The position numbers and the translations under genes were made by a program. Below are positions 26,631 to 35,810 of a DNA stretch of 64,000 bases, piece by piece. Numbering within the stretch: the stretch's first letter is position 1; the number at the start of each line of letters is the position of its first letter. The notes beneath the pieces are model-generated. The model did no database searches and was not told where the DNA came from. It saw only the letters and a program-made list of their open reading frames with translations. This DNA is from an uncultured Mucilaginibacter sp. (GTDB lineage Bacteria > Bacteroidota > Bacteroidia > Sphingobacteriales > Sphingobacteriaceae): positions 1 through 64,000 of the forward strand of contig CAIPFE010000012.1 in assembly GCA_903864275.1 (NCBI GenBank), given 5' to 3'.

Positions 26631-28141
26631 GATTTCTTACTCACCGGCAACGTAAACCAGTTAAATCCGTCACGGGCAATAAGCGCCTCAGCAGATTCAG
26701 GCCCCCAGCTATCCGCTGAATAATTGGGGAAATTCAAACTCTTTTTCGCCTGCCATGTACTTAATATCGGCATGATCAGGTCCCAGGCAGCTTCTACCTG
26801 GTCGGCACGCATAAACAGGGTTTGGTCGCCCAGCATGGTATCCAGTATGAGTGTTTCATAGGCTTCGGGCGGCTGCGTTGTATAGGTGCCTTTATAATCA
26901 AACACCATATCCACTGTATTTAACACCATATCAAGGCCTGGGCGTTTGGCCTGTACCTGCAGGCGTATGCTCATTTCCGGCTGGATGCTGATGATCAGCC
27001 TGTTTTGCTGCCAGCTTTCAACGGCTTCTATAGGGAATATTAAATGTGGCACATCCTTAAACTGGATGGTTATTACCGATGACGATTGGTGCATCCGCTT
27101 GCCTGTGCGCGCATAGAAAGGCACATCCTGCCAGCGCCAATTATCAACGAAAAACTTTACCGCCGCAAAGGTTTCGGTATTTGAATCTGGATTAACTTTT
27201 GGTTCTTCGCGGTAGCCGGGCACCTCTTTGCCTTCCATCCATCCGCTGCCATACTGTCCCCGCACTGCCGACATGCGCACGTCGTCAGGACTAAACCTGC
27301 GCATCGCTTTTAATACATCCACCTTGCGGTTGCGCACCTCGTCAGCGTTAAAACTAACAGGCGGTTCCATAGCGATATGACAAAGCAACTGCAGCAGGTG
27401 GTTTTGTATCATATCGCGCATAGCTCCGGCGCCATCGTAATAATCCCCGCGCTCTTCAACACCCAATTGTTCGGTAACCGAGATTTGCACATGCTCAATA
27501 TAATTGCGGTTCCACAAAGGCTCCATAATGGAGTTGGCAAAGCGGAAAGCCATCATATTTTGAACGGTCTCTTTGCCGAGATAATGATCAATACGATAGA
27601 TCTGGCATTCATTGAAAATACCAGAAAGCAATTTGTTCAGTTCCTTTGCGGTTTCGAGGTCGTGGCCAAATGGTTTTTCAATAACTATCCTTACCTTGAG
27701 AGGGTCGGTGGCCAATTTTGCTTTTGATATGTTGGAGGCAATGATGGGGAAAAAGTTTGGCGATACAGCCAGATAATAGATCAAGTTGGCTTTTACTTTC
27801 CAATCGGAATTGAACTTATCCACGTGTTTGCCGAATTGTTTGTAGCTGGCGGCATCATTAATGTCAGATACCTGGTAAAAAATATTTTTTGAAAAGGCAT
27901 CCCATTTTGCTTTCGCGGCTTTACCGCTTCGCGAAAACTGGTTAATATCATCCAGTAAATTTTCCCTGAACTTATCGTCGGTGAAATGCGTGCGGCCGGT
28001 TCCTATTATTGCGAATTGGGCCGGCATCCAGCCGTCTAAAAATAAGTTATAAAGGGCAGGCGCAATTTTCCTCGAAGTAAGGTCGCCTGTTCCTCCAAAA
28101 ACAACAAATACTGTAGGCTCGGTTTTTATTTTTGAATCCAT
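26627..28141 (-). CDS. zwf: Glucose-6-phosphate 1-dehydrogenase
   Basis: Oxidises glucose 6-phosphate to 6-phosphogluconolactone and makes NADPH. The 504-residue product has the nucleotide-binding FGGTGDLTSRK (residues 15-25), EKPFGHD (155-161) and the substrate/catalytic signature RIDHYLGKE (183-191, His 186). Length matches the family. Its stop codon is formed within a CAC/TCAC word repeat, so the last Ser is the final residue before repeat DNA. It follows gnd by 27 nt and precedes pgl, matching the pathway. Confidence 0.97.
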   Translation of the reverse strand: MDSKIKTEPTVFVVFGGTGDLTSRKIAPALYNLFLDGWMPAQFAIIGTGRTHFTDDKFRENLLDDINQFSRSGKAAKAKWDAFSKNIFYQVSDINDAASYKQFGKHVDKFNSDWKVKANLIYYLAVSPNFFPIIASNISKAKLATDPLKVRIVIEKPFGHDLETAKELNKLLSGIFNECQIYRIDHYLGKETVQNMMAFRFANSIMEPLWNRNYIEHVQISVTEQLGVEERGDYYDGAGAMRDMIQNHLLQLLCHIAMEPPVSFNADEVRNRKVDVLKAMRRFSPDDVRMSAVRGQYGSGWMEGKEVPGYREEPKVNPDSNTETFAAVKFFVDNWRWQDVPFYARTGKRMHQSSSVITIQFKDVPHLIFPIEAVESWQQNRLIISIQPEMSIRLQVQAKRPGLDMVLNTVDMVFDYKGTYTTQPPEAYETLILDTMLGDQTLFMRADQVEAAWDLIMPILSTWQAKKSLNFPNYSADSWGPESAEALIARDGFNWFTLPVSKKS

Positions 28142-28168
28142 GATATTTTTCTTCGTGAGAATAATTAA

Positions 28169-29602
28169 TTAGTCATTGTTTTTTTCCACCCATTGCGTAT
28201 GAAACGTACCTTCTTTCCCTATCAGTTCATAAGTATGCGCGCCAAAATAATCGCGCTGCGCCTGGGTTAAATTTGATGGCATGCGTTCACTGCGGAAGGT
28301 ATCAAAATAACTTAACGCCGCGGTATAAGCCGGGGTGGCAATACCTGCTGCGATGGTAGCCGACAACACCGCTCTTGCACCGGGTACCGTTGCTACAACC
28401 TTATCATGTACATGCTCATCCAATAATAAATGCGCCAGTTTTGCATCTTTTTGGTATGCGTTAAAAATATCATTCAAAAATTCGGAACGGATGATACATC
28501 CACCACGCCATATCTTTGCAATTTCATCAAGCTTTAGGTCGTATTTGTATTCATCGGATGCCCTTGCCAGCAAATGCATTCCCTGGGCATAGGTAATGAT
28601 CATGCTGAAATAAAATGCCTGCTCCAATTCTCCCAAAAAATCGTCGGCGCTGCTTTCTTTTAGTTGTATCTCATCTTTGCTGTACATACTTGCTGCTTGC
28701 ACCCTTAATTCTTTATATTTTGAAAGGTCGCGCATAGAAACTGCGGTATCAATTACGGGGATCGGGGCCTGTAGATCCATGGCCACTTGCGATGTCCATT
28801 TGCCGGTGCCCTTGGCTTTTGCTTCGTCTTTTATGTCATCCAGCAACAAATGATCGGTACCAGGGGCCTTGTATTTGAAAATATCGGTAGTGATCTCTAG
28901 AAGGAAAGATTGTAACCTGCCCGCATTCCATCCGGCAAATATTTTGCCGATGATATCGTTCTCATATTTCAGGCCTTTTTTTAGGATCTCATAAGTTTCG
29001 GCGATCAGCTGCATCAGTCCATACTCAATGCCATTATGCACCATTTTTACAAAATGCCCCGAAGCGCCAGGTCCTATATAGGTAACACAAGGCGCACCAT
29101 CAACTTTCGCGGCAATGGACTCGAGGATAGGTTTCATTACATTGTATGCGTCCTTATCGCCGCCCGGCATCATACTTGGCCCTTTGCGCGCGCCTTCTTC
29201 ACCGCCTGATATACCCATCCCGAAGAAATGAAAACCTTTTGTTTCCAGTTCATCAACACGACGGTTTGTATCGGTAAAATGGGAATTGCCGCCATCTATT
29301 AATATATCGCCTTTATCCAGCAGTGGCAATAATTCAGCGATAACATCGTCCACAATTTTGCCGGCAGGCACCAGCATCATAATAGCACGCGGGCTTTTTA
29401 GGCTGCCGACAAATTTCTTTACGTCGCTGAAGCCTTTCAGGTTATGGTGTGTGCTTTCTTTTTCCAAAAGTTCTCCTTTTGAGGCATCGGTATCAAACCC
29501 AGCGCCTTTAACGCCATGGTCGCCCATGTTTAGCAGCAGGTTGCGGCCCATAGTACCCAGGCCGATCATGCCAAAATCATATTTTTCAGAGGTAGTGCTC
29601 AT
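28169..29602 (-). CDS. gnd: 6-phosphogluconate dehydrogenase, decarboxylating
   Basis: Converts 6-phosphogluconate to ribulose 5-phosphate and CO2 with NADP reduction. The 477 residues include the dinucleotide fold GLGTMGRNLLLNMGDHG (14-30), the substrate motif GISGGEEGARKGPSMMPGG (near 130), and the C-terminal helical domain with IIRSEFLNDI. The length is typical of the long dimeric form. Its ATG overlaps the stop codon of the upstream HAD gene by 4 nt (ATGA type), showing co-translation. Confidence 0.97.
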   Translation of the reverse strand: MSTTSEKYDFGMIGLGTMGRNLLLNMGDHGVKGAGFDTDASKGELLEKESTHHNLKGFSDVKKFVGSLKSPRAIMMLVPAGKIVDDVIAELLPLLDKGDILIDGGNSHFTDTNRRVDELETKGFHFFGMGISGGEEGARKGPSMMPGGDKDAYNVMKPILESIAAKVDGAPCVTYIGPGASGHFVKMVHNGIEYGLMQLIAETYEILKKGLKYENDIIGKIFAGWNAGRLQSFLLEITTDIFKYKAPGTDHLLLDDIKDEAKAKGTGKWTSQVAMDLQAPIPVIDTAVSMRDLSKYKELRVQAASMYSKDEIQLKESSADDFLGELEQAFYFSMIITYAQGMHLLARASDEYKYDLKLDEIAKIWRGGCIIRSEFLNDIFNAYQKDAKLAHLLLDEHVHDKVVATVPGARAVLSATIAAGIATPAYTAALSYFDTFRSERMPSNLTQAQRDYFGAHTYELIGKEGTFHTQWVEKNND

Positions 29603-30234
29603 TTTGATTTTTGTTGATTTTCTTTTTTTAATTCTTCTAATATTTTTTTGGTAGACTCAAAATCTGTATGCTGAAAAGATCGTATCCCCAATTTCTTAGC
29701 GGCATTTACAAACATTATCCTATCATCAAAATATACGCACTGGCTTGGTTGTGCAAGTGCAACGCCCATGGCCAGGTTAAAAATACCCGGATCGGGCTTA
29801 CGCATTTTTACTTCGCATGATGAAATAAATGCATCAAAGCATTCGTGTAGTTTAAATTTCTTTACCCGGTAATCATTGAGTTCTTTCCCTTCGTTATTAA
29901 TGGAGACGATCCTGAACCCGCAATTATTCTGTTTCCATTGCTTCAGCCATTGCAGGGTGTCGGGCAGTTCAACACTTTGCCTGTAAATAAACTCCTTAAA
30001 ATCTTCGCGCGCAAAGTCCCTTGGATGATTGAAAACCACCGTATCGAGGTATTCATCAAGGCTGATACTGCCGATTTCATACACATTGAATATGAAAGTG
30101 TGCAGCGCATTTACTTCCTCATAGTCGAGACCGAATAATTCCGAAGCCTCCTTACGGGATTGATGCCCCCAGCCATTACTGAGGAGGACGCCGCCAATAT
30201 CAAAAAACAATATCTTTACAGCTGTAGCTTCCAA
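29599..30234 (-). CDS. HAD-superfamily hydrolase
   Basis: A 211-residue protein of the haloacid dehalogenase superfamily, subfamily I. Motif I is FFDIGGVL (near 10-17, Asp nucleophile), motif II is IVSINNEG (about 113-120), motif III is the Lys in KMRKPDPGIF, and motif IV is YFDDR (near 170). Its place between tal and gnd, overlapping gnd, suggests a sugar-phosphate phosphatase linked to pentose phosphate metabolism, but the substrate cannot be read from sequence. It starts 5 nt after tal. Confidence 0.85.
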   Translation of the reverse strand: MEATAVKILFFDIGGVLLSNGWGHQSRKEASELFGLDYEEVNALHTFIFNVYEIGSISLDEYLDTVVFNHPRDFAREDFKEFIYRQSVELPDTLQWLKQWKQNNCGFRIVSINNEGKELNDYRVKKFKLHECFDAFISSCEVKMRKPDPGIFNLAMGVALAQPSQCVYFDDRIMFVNAAKKLGIRSFQHTDFESTKKILEELKKENQQKSK

Positions 30235-30239
30235 GGCGC

Positions 30240-31334
30240 TTAAACTTTACTTTTCTGATCTTCAATGGCCTGCAACAGTTTTTCGAATGGCTTGTTGAAT
30301 TTTTCAATGCCTTCATCTTCCAACTGCTGGGTAATGGCATCGATATCAATACCATTGTTTTTTAACCTGTTTAAAGTTTGGGCAGCTTTATCTAAATTGT
30401 CCTCCAGTGTATTTGCAGCGATACCATGGTCGCGGAAAGCTTCTATGGTTTCCAACGGAACCGTATCAACAGTATCACGGCCGATTAACGCTTCCACATA
30501 CTTAGTGTCTTTAAAAGCAGGGTTTTTACTACTGGTGCTTGCCCATAATAAGCGTTGTACTTTTGCTCCTTTGGCAGCAAGTGCTTCCCAGCGTGGGCCG
30601 CTGAACACCCTTTTATAAATTTCGTAAGCTTTTTTTGCTGAAGCGATGGCGACTTCACCTTTCAGATCGCCCAGGCCTTTTTCATCAAGCATAGGGTCAA
30701 CCAAAACATCGATCCGGCTTAAAAAGAAGCTGGCTACTGACGAGATATGGCCTATAGAATGCCCCGCGGCCAGGTGGTCTTCCAAACCCGAAATATATGC
30801 TTCGGCTACTTCTTCGTATCGTGGCAGGCCAAAAAGCAGGGTAACATTAATATTGATGCCTTTTGCTATAGATTTTCGAATGGCTTCCAAACCCGGGTTT
30901 GTTCCCGGAATTTTGATCATCACGTTTTTGCGGTCGACCGCCTTCCAAAGTTCCTCGGCCTGCTTTATTGTTCCTTCAGTATCAAGCGCCAAAAACGGCG
31001 ATACTTCCAGGCTTACAAAACCGTCGGCACCATTGGCATCATCAAAAACGCCTTTGAATACATCAGTGGCATTTTTAATATCGGTGATGGCGAGGCCAAA
31101 AAATATTTCTTCGTTGGTTTTATCGCTTTCAGAAAGCGTGCGGATCTCATCATCATAATCAGAACTGCCGGTGATGGCTTTTTCAAAAATAGCCGGGTTG
31201 GAGGTTACGCCGCTAACGCCGTCCTCATCTATCAATTGCTTTAATTTACCGGATGCGATAATGTCGCGGTCGATAAAGTCCAGCCAGATACTTTGACCAA
31301 GGCTGTGTATTTGTTTTACTTTATTTGTTTCCAT
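30240..31334 (-). CDS. tal: Transaldolase (long form)
   Basis: Moves a dihydroxyacetone unit between sugar phosphates in the non-oxidative pentose phosphate pathway. The 364 residues fit the longer transaldolase type known from mycobacteria. The start is HSLGQSIWLDFIDRD, then SGVTSNPAIFEKA (41-53), and the Schiff-base Lys lies in MIKIPGTNPGLEAI (Lys 141). It lies 40 nt downstream of a small unknown gene and 5 nt upstream of the HAD gene. Confidence 0.95.
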   Translation of the reverse strand: METNKVKQIHSLGQSIWLDFIDRDIIASGKLKQLIDEDGVSGVTSNPAIFEKAITGSSDYDDEIRTLSESDKTNEEIFFGLAITDIKNATDVFKGVFDDANGADGFVSLEVSPFLALDTEGTIKQAEELWKAVDRKNVMIKIPGTNPGLEAIRKSIAKGININVTLLFGLPRYEEVAEAYISGLEDHLAAGHSIGHISSVASFFLSRIDVLVDPMLDEKGLGDLKGEVAIASAKKAYEIYKRVFSGPRWEALAAKGAKVQRLLWASTSSKNPAFKDTKYVEALIGRDTVDTVPLETIEAFRDHGIAANTLEDNLDKAAQTLNRLKNNGIDIDAITQQLEDEGIEKFNKPFEKLLQAIEDQKSKV

Positions 31335-31373
31335 AGTTATAATGTTTGAATGTCTTGTTTGATATTTTCTTAT

Positions 31374-31718
31374 CTATTCTAAACCTTTTAATTTCCGTTG
31401 AACTGCTTCGTAAAGTTCACTATATTTTTTATTCTTCTTGAAACGGAATTTGCCATCTATTAGCTGATTGTACTCATCTTCGATATCTTTTGTTATTTCA
31501 CCCTTACCTTCTATAAGTTGAATGACATTGAAGTTATTTTTCGTTGAATTATAATGCTGCGTAAATGAATATAGTAATCTCGATTGTACATTCCCTTTAA
31601 CTGTCAGGGATGCTACGAGGTATAATTTTTTAGAATTAATATAGTGTATAACCGCTCCAACCTTCGTTTGCGTTATTTTTAGCTCCGTTCCTGTAGTTGG
31701 TCCACTATTGGTATCCAT
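31374..31718 (-). CDS. Hypothetical protein (114 aa)
   Basis: A soluble basic protein of 114 residues without a signal peptide or membrane segment. The N-terminal half looks beta-rich (KVGAVIHYINSKKLYLVASLTVKGN); the C-terminal half is helical and lysine-rich (FRFKKNKKYSELYEAVQRKLKG). I do not recognise a family. It lies within the pentose phosphate gene run, but the composite repeat upstream (31762-31875) suggests it may be a later insertion. Codon use looks A/T-richer than in its neighbours. Confidence 0.6.
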   Translation of the reverse strand: MDTNSGPTTGTELKITQTKVGAVIHYINSKKLYLVASLTVKGNVQSRLLYSFTQHYNSTKNNFNVIQLIEGKGEITKDIEDEYNQLIDGKFRFKKNKKYSELYEAVQRKLKGLE

Positions 31719-31761
31719 AACTCAATAATTCTGGTTCAAGGTAGCTATATAAATTTTTTAC

Positions 31762-31875
31762 AGCACCGTTGGGTGCTAAATATCGGTAGAAAATCCATCA
31801 ACATGTTTTTACCGTACCGATGGCACGGTAATTTCCTCTCTTTTATTTCTACCAATATTTGACCCCGATGGGGTC
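31762..31875. repeat. Composite hairpin element between rpiA and the 114-aa gene
   Basis: Three small hairpins flank and fill a pair of inverted 15-mers. Hairpin A is AGCACC/GGTGCT with loop GTTG (31762-31777). Left arm AAATATCGGTAGAAA (31778-31792) pairs with right arm TTTCTACCAATATTT (31846-31860). Between them ACCGT/ACGGT encloses CCGATGG (31811-31829). Hairpin C is GACCCC-GAT-GGGGTC (31861-31875). The symmetric layout suggests a MITE-like dispersed element. Confidence 0.7.
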
Positions 31876-31891
31876 ATCAATCAAAACGTTT

Positions 31892-32590
31892 TTATGCCAT
31901 CAAAACCTCAACATCAAAACCCATAAACAGCCCGCTCTCGATAACGCCGGTTATTGATTTTATTTTTACCTCCATATCGCCCGGTACATCATCGAATTTC
32001 GCATCGACAATTAAGTTGCCGTTTTCCGTAATTACCGGCCCGTCTTTTCCTTTAGCTGGTCTTAATAATATACTGCATGCACCCAGAGCCGTGAGTTGTT
32101 CTTCCACGTGCAGTAAAGCTTGAGGAAAAACCTCTATCGGTATCGGGAATTTCGTGCAAAGCTTATCTACCAACTTAGTTTCGTCAATAATGATATAATT
32201 TTTAAGGCTCGATGCCATCATCAGCTTTTCCTTAAACATTGCCCCGCCGCGGCCTTTTATTAAATTGTGGCTGGGGTCGACCTCGTCCGCACCGTCAAAT
32301 AACCAATCGGGCCGGTTTTCAAACAACGTTGTTAAGGGAACACCGAGCTTGCTGCAGGCCATGCTTAATTCAATAGATGTTGCAATGGCTTTTATATTTA
32401 ACCCCTCGGCCTTAATCCTTTCGGCTATAGCTGTTAACGCGAGAAATGAGGTTGACCCGGAACCTACACCGATCACATCGCCATCCTGAACTTTTTCAGC
32501 AATTTTAAGCGCAACCTTTTGTTTGGCCTCCCGGTTGATGATTGTATCAGACCAGGAAAGGGTTTCGATAATATTGCTTTGCCACTGCAT
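31892..32590 (-). CDS. rpiA: Ribose-5-phosphate isomerase A
   Basis: Interconverts ribose 5-phosphate and ribulose 5-phosphate. The 232 residues carry GVGSGSTSFLAL (about 41-52, phosphate binding), DGADEVDPSHNLIKGRGGAMFKEK (near 97-120, catalytic Asp and Glu) and the expected C-terminal GVIESGLF. Length is normal. It lies downstream of tkt; a heptanucleotide array fills almost all the space between the two genes, ending 4 nt before this ATG. Confidence 0.96.
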   Translation of the reverse strand: MQWQSNIIETLSWSDTIINREAKQKVALKIAEKVQDGDVIGVGSGSTSFLALTAIAERIKAEGLNIKAIATSIELSMACSKLGVPLTTLFENRPDWLFDGADEVDPSHNLIKGRGGAMFKEKLMMASSLKNYIIIDETKLVDKLCTKFPIPIEVFPQALLHVEEQLTALGACSILLRPAKGKDGPVITENGNLIVDAKFDDVPGDMEVKIKSITGVIESGLFMGFDVEVLMA

Positions 32591-32594
32591 GTTC

Positions 32595-32679
32595 TGAGAT
32601 TTGAGATTTGAGATTTGAGATTTGAGATTAAGACGGCTAAGAATACTGTCTCATATCTCAAATCTCAATACTCACATCT
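32595..32679. repeat. Heptanucleotide inverted array between tkt and rpiA
   Basis: Five perfect tandem copies of TGAGATT (32595-32629), a 19-nt spacer, then an opposing array of TCTCATA/TCTCAAA/TCTCAAT-like words (32649-32679). The arms can pair into a long stem. The array reaches the tkt stop codon (32678-32680) on one side and ends 4 nt from the rpiA ATG on the other. Confidence 0.9.
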
Positions 32680-34684
32680 ATAACAACGCTTTCGCTTTTT
32701 TAACTACGTTATCAACAGTAAATCCAAAATGCTTGTACAAATCATCCGCCGGGGCCGATTCACCAAAGGTGGTCATGCCAAGCATGTCGCCTTCGTCAGT
32801 GGTATATTTATGCCAGCCCATTGGCGATGCCATTTCAACGGCCAAACGTTTTTTGTGTGCTTTTGGAAATACTTTTTCTTTATAGGCAGCATCCTGTTTT
32901 TCAAACAGTTCCCACGATGGCATGCTTACCACGCGGGTTGATATGCCGTCTTCTTCCAGTTTTGCCTGTGCCTGTAAAATCAACGAAACTTCGGAGCCTG
33001 TGGCTATCAGTATTAAATCAGGTTTTTTACTGGCTTCTGACAATACATAGGCACCTTTTTCAAGCCCTGTAGCTTTGGCGTACTTGTCCTGGTCGAGTAT
33101 CGGCAATCCCTGGCGGGTAAATATCAGCGCTACCGGGCCGTCCTTATGTTCTAAAGCCATGCGCCATGCCTGCGAAGTTTCGTTGGCATCAGCCGGTCTG
33201 ATCAGCATAATATTTGGTATCGAGCGCAACGATGCCAATTGCTCAACTGGCTGGTGGGTTGTACCATCCTCACCAAGTCCAATACTATCATGTGTGTAAA
33301 CATAAATAGGGCGGATCTTCATAATAGCCGCCAACCTAATGGGTGGGCGCATGTATTCTGAAAACATTAAAAACGTTGCGCCGTAAGGGATGATCCCCTT
33401 TGTCAGCGCCATCCCGTTAAGTATGGAACCCATGGAATGCTCGCGGATACCGAAATGGAAATTACGGCCGTCACGGTGCTCTGTGGTGAAGGATGTATAT
33501 TCTTTCAGGTTGGTATCGGTTGATGGGGCAAGGTCGGCAGAACCGCCGATCAGCGAGGGTAAACTTGCCGCGATGGCATTCAGTACCTTGCCGGACGCCT
33601 GGCGGGTTGCCATTTTTGGGTCGGATGCTTTAAATACAGGTAAGTTATCGGCCCATCCCTTTGGCAAGTTGCCACTGCTGAACAATTCGTATTCGGCGGC
33701 CAGTTGGGGGTATTTTTCTTTGTAGGCTGTAAACAAGTCGTTCCATTTTGCTTCCAGGTCAGCGCCTTTTGCACCTTTTTCGTGATAATACTTCAGCACT
33801 TCATCAGGCACCACGAAAGATTTATCTGGATCAAAACCAAAAAATTCTTTAACCAGCCTGATCTCATCAGCGCCAAGCGGCGAACCATGAGCGCCGGCTG
33901 TATTCACTTTATTCGGACTGCCATAAGCAATTTGTGTACGCACTTTTATCAGCGAGGGCTTTTGTGTCTCGGTTTTTGCATTGCGCACGGCATTTTCTAT
34001 CGCCTTTATATCGTTGCCATCCTCGATAGTTTGTACGTGCCAGCCATAAGCTTCAAACCGTTTGCCAACATCTTCATTAAAAGTAATATCGGTATCGCCT
34101 TCTATCGAGATATGATTATCATCGTATAAATAAATGATGTTCCCCAGTTCCAGGTGGCCGGCAATTGATGCCGCTTCGGAAGTTACGCCTTCCATCAGGT
34201 CGCCATCACTGCAAATGGCATATATTTTGTAGTCGAACAGGTCAAAACCAGGTTTATTGTAACGGGCAGCGAGGTGTTTTTGGCCGATGGCAAAACCAAC
34301 GCCATTGGCAAAACCCTGGCCCAGCGGGCCCGTGGTTACATCAATACCGGGGCACAAACCGTACTCGGGGTGGCCCGCAGTTTTACTGCCCATCTGGCGG
34401 AAGTTTTTAATATCATCCAGCGAAAGATCGTAACCGGTCAGGTATAAAAAGCTATACTGCAGCATACAGGCATGCCCGTTTGAAAGTATAAAACGGTCGC
34501 GGTTTGGCCAGTTTGGATTTTTTGGGTTATACTTCATAAAATCGGCCCAAAGCACGTGGCCCATGGGTGCAAGCGCCATCGGTGTACCCGGGTGGCCCGA
34601 ATTTGCTTTTTGTACCGCATCTGCCGATAATATCCTTACCGTATCAATTCCTAAAGTTTCTATGTCCTGTGTTTGTGTTTCCAT
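32678..34684 (-). CDS. tkt: Transketolase
   Basis: Thiamine diphosphate enzyme moving two-carbon units between sugar phosphates. The 668-residue protein has GHPGTPMALAPMGHVLW at the N-terminus, the TPP motif beginning SDGDLMEGVTSEAAS (near 158) and ending around YDDNHISIEG, and the C-terminal pyrimidine and transketolase domains with THDSIGLGEDGTTHQPVEQL (near 466). It is a single full-length chain. It starts 28 nt after the ROK kinase gene and its stop codon touches the TGAGATT-type array. Confidence 0.97.
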   Translation of the reverse strand: METQTQDIETLGIDTVRILSADAVQKANSGHPGTPMALAPMGHVLWADFMKYNPKNPNWPNRDRFILSNGHACMLQYSFLYLTGYDLSLDDIKNFRQMGSKTAGHPEYGLCPGIDVTTGPLGQGFANGVGFAIGQKHLAARYNKPGFDLFDYKIYAICSDGDLMEGVTSEAASIAGHLELGNIIYLYDDNHISIEGDTDITFNEDVGKRFEAYGWHVQTIEDGNDIKAIENAVRNAKTETQKPSLIKVRTQIAYGSPNKVNTAGAHGSPLGADEIRLVKEFFGFDPDKSFVVPDEVLKYYHEKGAKGADLEAKWNDLFTAYKEKYPQLAAEYELFSSGNLPKGWADNLPVFKASDPKMATRQASGKVLNAIAASLPSLIGGSADLAPSTDTNLKEYTSFTTEHRDGRNFHFGIREHSMGSILNGMALTKGIIPYGATFLMFSEYMRPPIRLAAIMKIRPIYVYTHDSIGLGEDGTTHQPVEQLASLRSIPNIMLIRPADANETSQAWRMALEHKDGPVALIFTRQGLPILDQDKYAKATGLEKGAYVLSEASKKPDLILIATGSEVSLILQAQAKLEEDGISTRVVSMPSWELFEKQDAAYKEKVFPKAHKKRLAVEMASPMGWHKYTTDEGDMLGMTTFGESAPADDLYKHFGFTVDNVVKKAKALL

Positions 34685-34712
34685 TTTTAGTCCTTGTAAA
34701 TAAATTATTCTG

Positions 34713-35456
34713 TTAAACCGTTACCGGGGCCGGCTGCGGCGTTTCGGGTTTTACCCATAGCCTTGCGCCGCCTTTTATTCCATCAGCATTGGTAACAATT
34801 TTCATGTTTTTATCCAGCTTAAAAGTGAGTTTATTGGAGTTACCGCCTCCTATATACAAATAGTCGTAATTGAAAACGGTTTTTAAAACTTCAAAAACTT
34901 TTTCCATTCGTTTATTCCATTTTTTAAGGCCTTCCTTTGCCAGCGCGCTTTCACCGATATATTTATCATAAGATTTGAATTTGTTGAACGGCTGGTGCGA
35001 AAATTCAAGGTGAGGCATCAGGTCGCCATTCTTTAACCAGGCCGTTCCGAAACCAGTACCCAATGTGATCACCAGCTCCAGGCCTTTCCCGTTTACTACG
35101 CCCAAACCCTGCATGTCTGCATCGTTAACAACCTGGGCTTTTTTACCCAGGGTTTCTTCCAGTTTTTTAGCGAAGTCCACATCTTTCCACAAACTTGTAT
35201 CGAGATTAGGCGCTGTTTTAACTACGCCGTCTTTTACATATCCGGGAAAACCAACGGAAATCCGGTCGTGCGGGGGAAACGCTTTGACCAATGTTTTTAT
35301 GGCGTTGAGGACACTTTCAGGGCTCGCGGGGTAGGGTGTGGGGATCTTTTCGTAATCCATAGTGAGCTCACCTTTTTCGTTTAAAACAGAGCCTTTGATG
35401 TTTGAGCCCCCAATATCAATAGAGAGGATTTTTAGTTCAGCGTTGGTTGGTTTCAT
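34713..35456 (-). CDS. ROK-family glucokinase, polyphosphate-glucokinase-like
   Basis: A 247-residue sugar kinase. Motifs: LSIDIGGSNIKGSVL (phosphate 1 loop, near 10), SVGFPGYVKDGVV (near 68), NDADMQGLG (catalytic Asp region) and ITLGTGFGTAWLKNG (phosphate 2). It lacks the zinc-binding Cys cluster of classical ROK kinases, and its length and motifs resemble polyphosphate glucokinases. Use of polyphosphate rather than ATP is inference. As first gene of the cluster it would supply glucose 6-phosphate to zwf. It starts the minus-strand run; I found no clear promoter upstream. Confidence 0.8.
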   Translation of the reverse strand: MKPTNAELKILSIDIGGSNIKGSVLNEKGELTMDYEKIPTPYPASPESVLNAIKTLVKAFPPHDRISVGFPGYVKDGVVKTAPNLDTSLWKDVDFAKKLEETLGKKAQVVNDADMQGLGVVNGKGLELVITLGTGFGTAWLKNGDLMPHLEFSHQPFNKFKSYDKYIGESALAKEGLKKWNKRMEKVFEVLKTVFNYDYLYIGGGNSNKLTFKLDKNMKIVTNADGIKGGARLWVKPETPQPAPVTV

Positions 35457-35810
35457 TAAATTGCTTTAGCGGGGATATAAAAATTGATGAATAATTGGTT
35501 ACAGATTTGCGGTGTAAATATCACAATTTAATGATAATTTATTGTTAACAGTAACAAGTATTATACAAGGCAAATAAACAATATATGAACAACATAAAGG
35601 GAAATTGTTTGTTTTTTTTTCGTCATGCTTTTAGGGTTTTGACAATGGGGTTGCAATGGGGATTATTGAGAAGCGATACTTCGCGTTTCTGATACGGCAT
35701 GTGTGATTTTCACCACGGAGAGCACAAAGGTATTCACAAAGGGCACAAAGTTTTTATTTTTTGGTAGAAAAGACTTAAGAAGTTTCTAAAACTTCTTAAG
35801 TCTTATAACC
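35457..35810. other. Intergenic region with a CACAAAG repeat
   Basis: About 350 bases between the ROK kinase and the rhamnosidase gene. Near 35570-35640 it is A/T-rich with no ORF. At 35711-35750 a run of related words (CACCACGGAG, CACAAAG three times) forms a dispersed-repeat type. The rhamnosidase terminator is at 35770-35804. Confidence 0.5.
35770..35804 (-). terminator. Terminator of the rhamnosidase gene
   Basis: A 16-bp perfect stem, AAGACTTAAGAAGTTT (35770-35785) with AAACTTCTTAAGTCTT (35789-35804), loop CTA. On the minus strand it lies 7 nt after the stop codon and is followed by TTTTCT. Confidence 0.85.

Noticed and set aside
32595..32679. CRISPR-like regular repeat
   Set aside because: The units are 7 nt with no spacers and no cas genes nearby; it is a tandem word array with an inverted arm.
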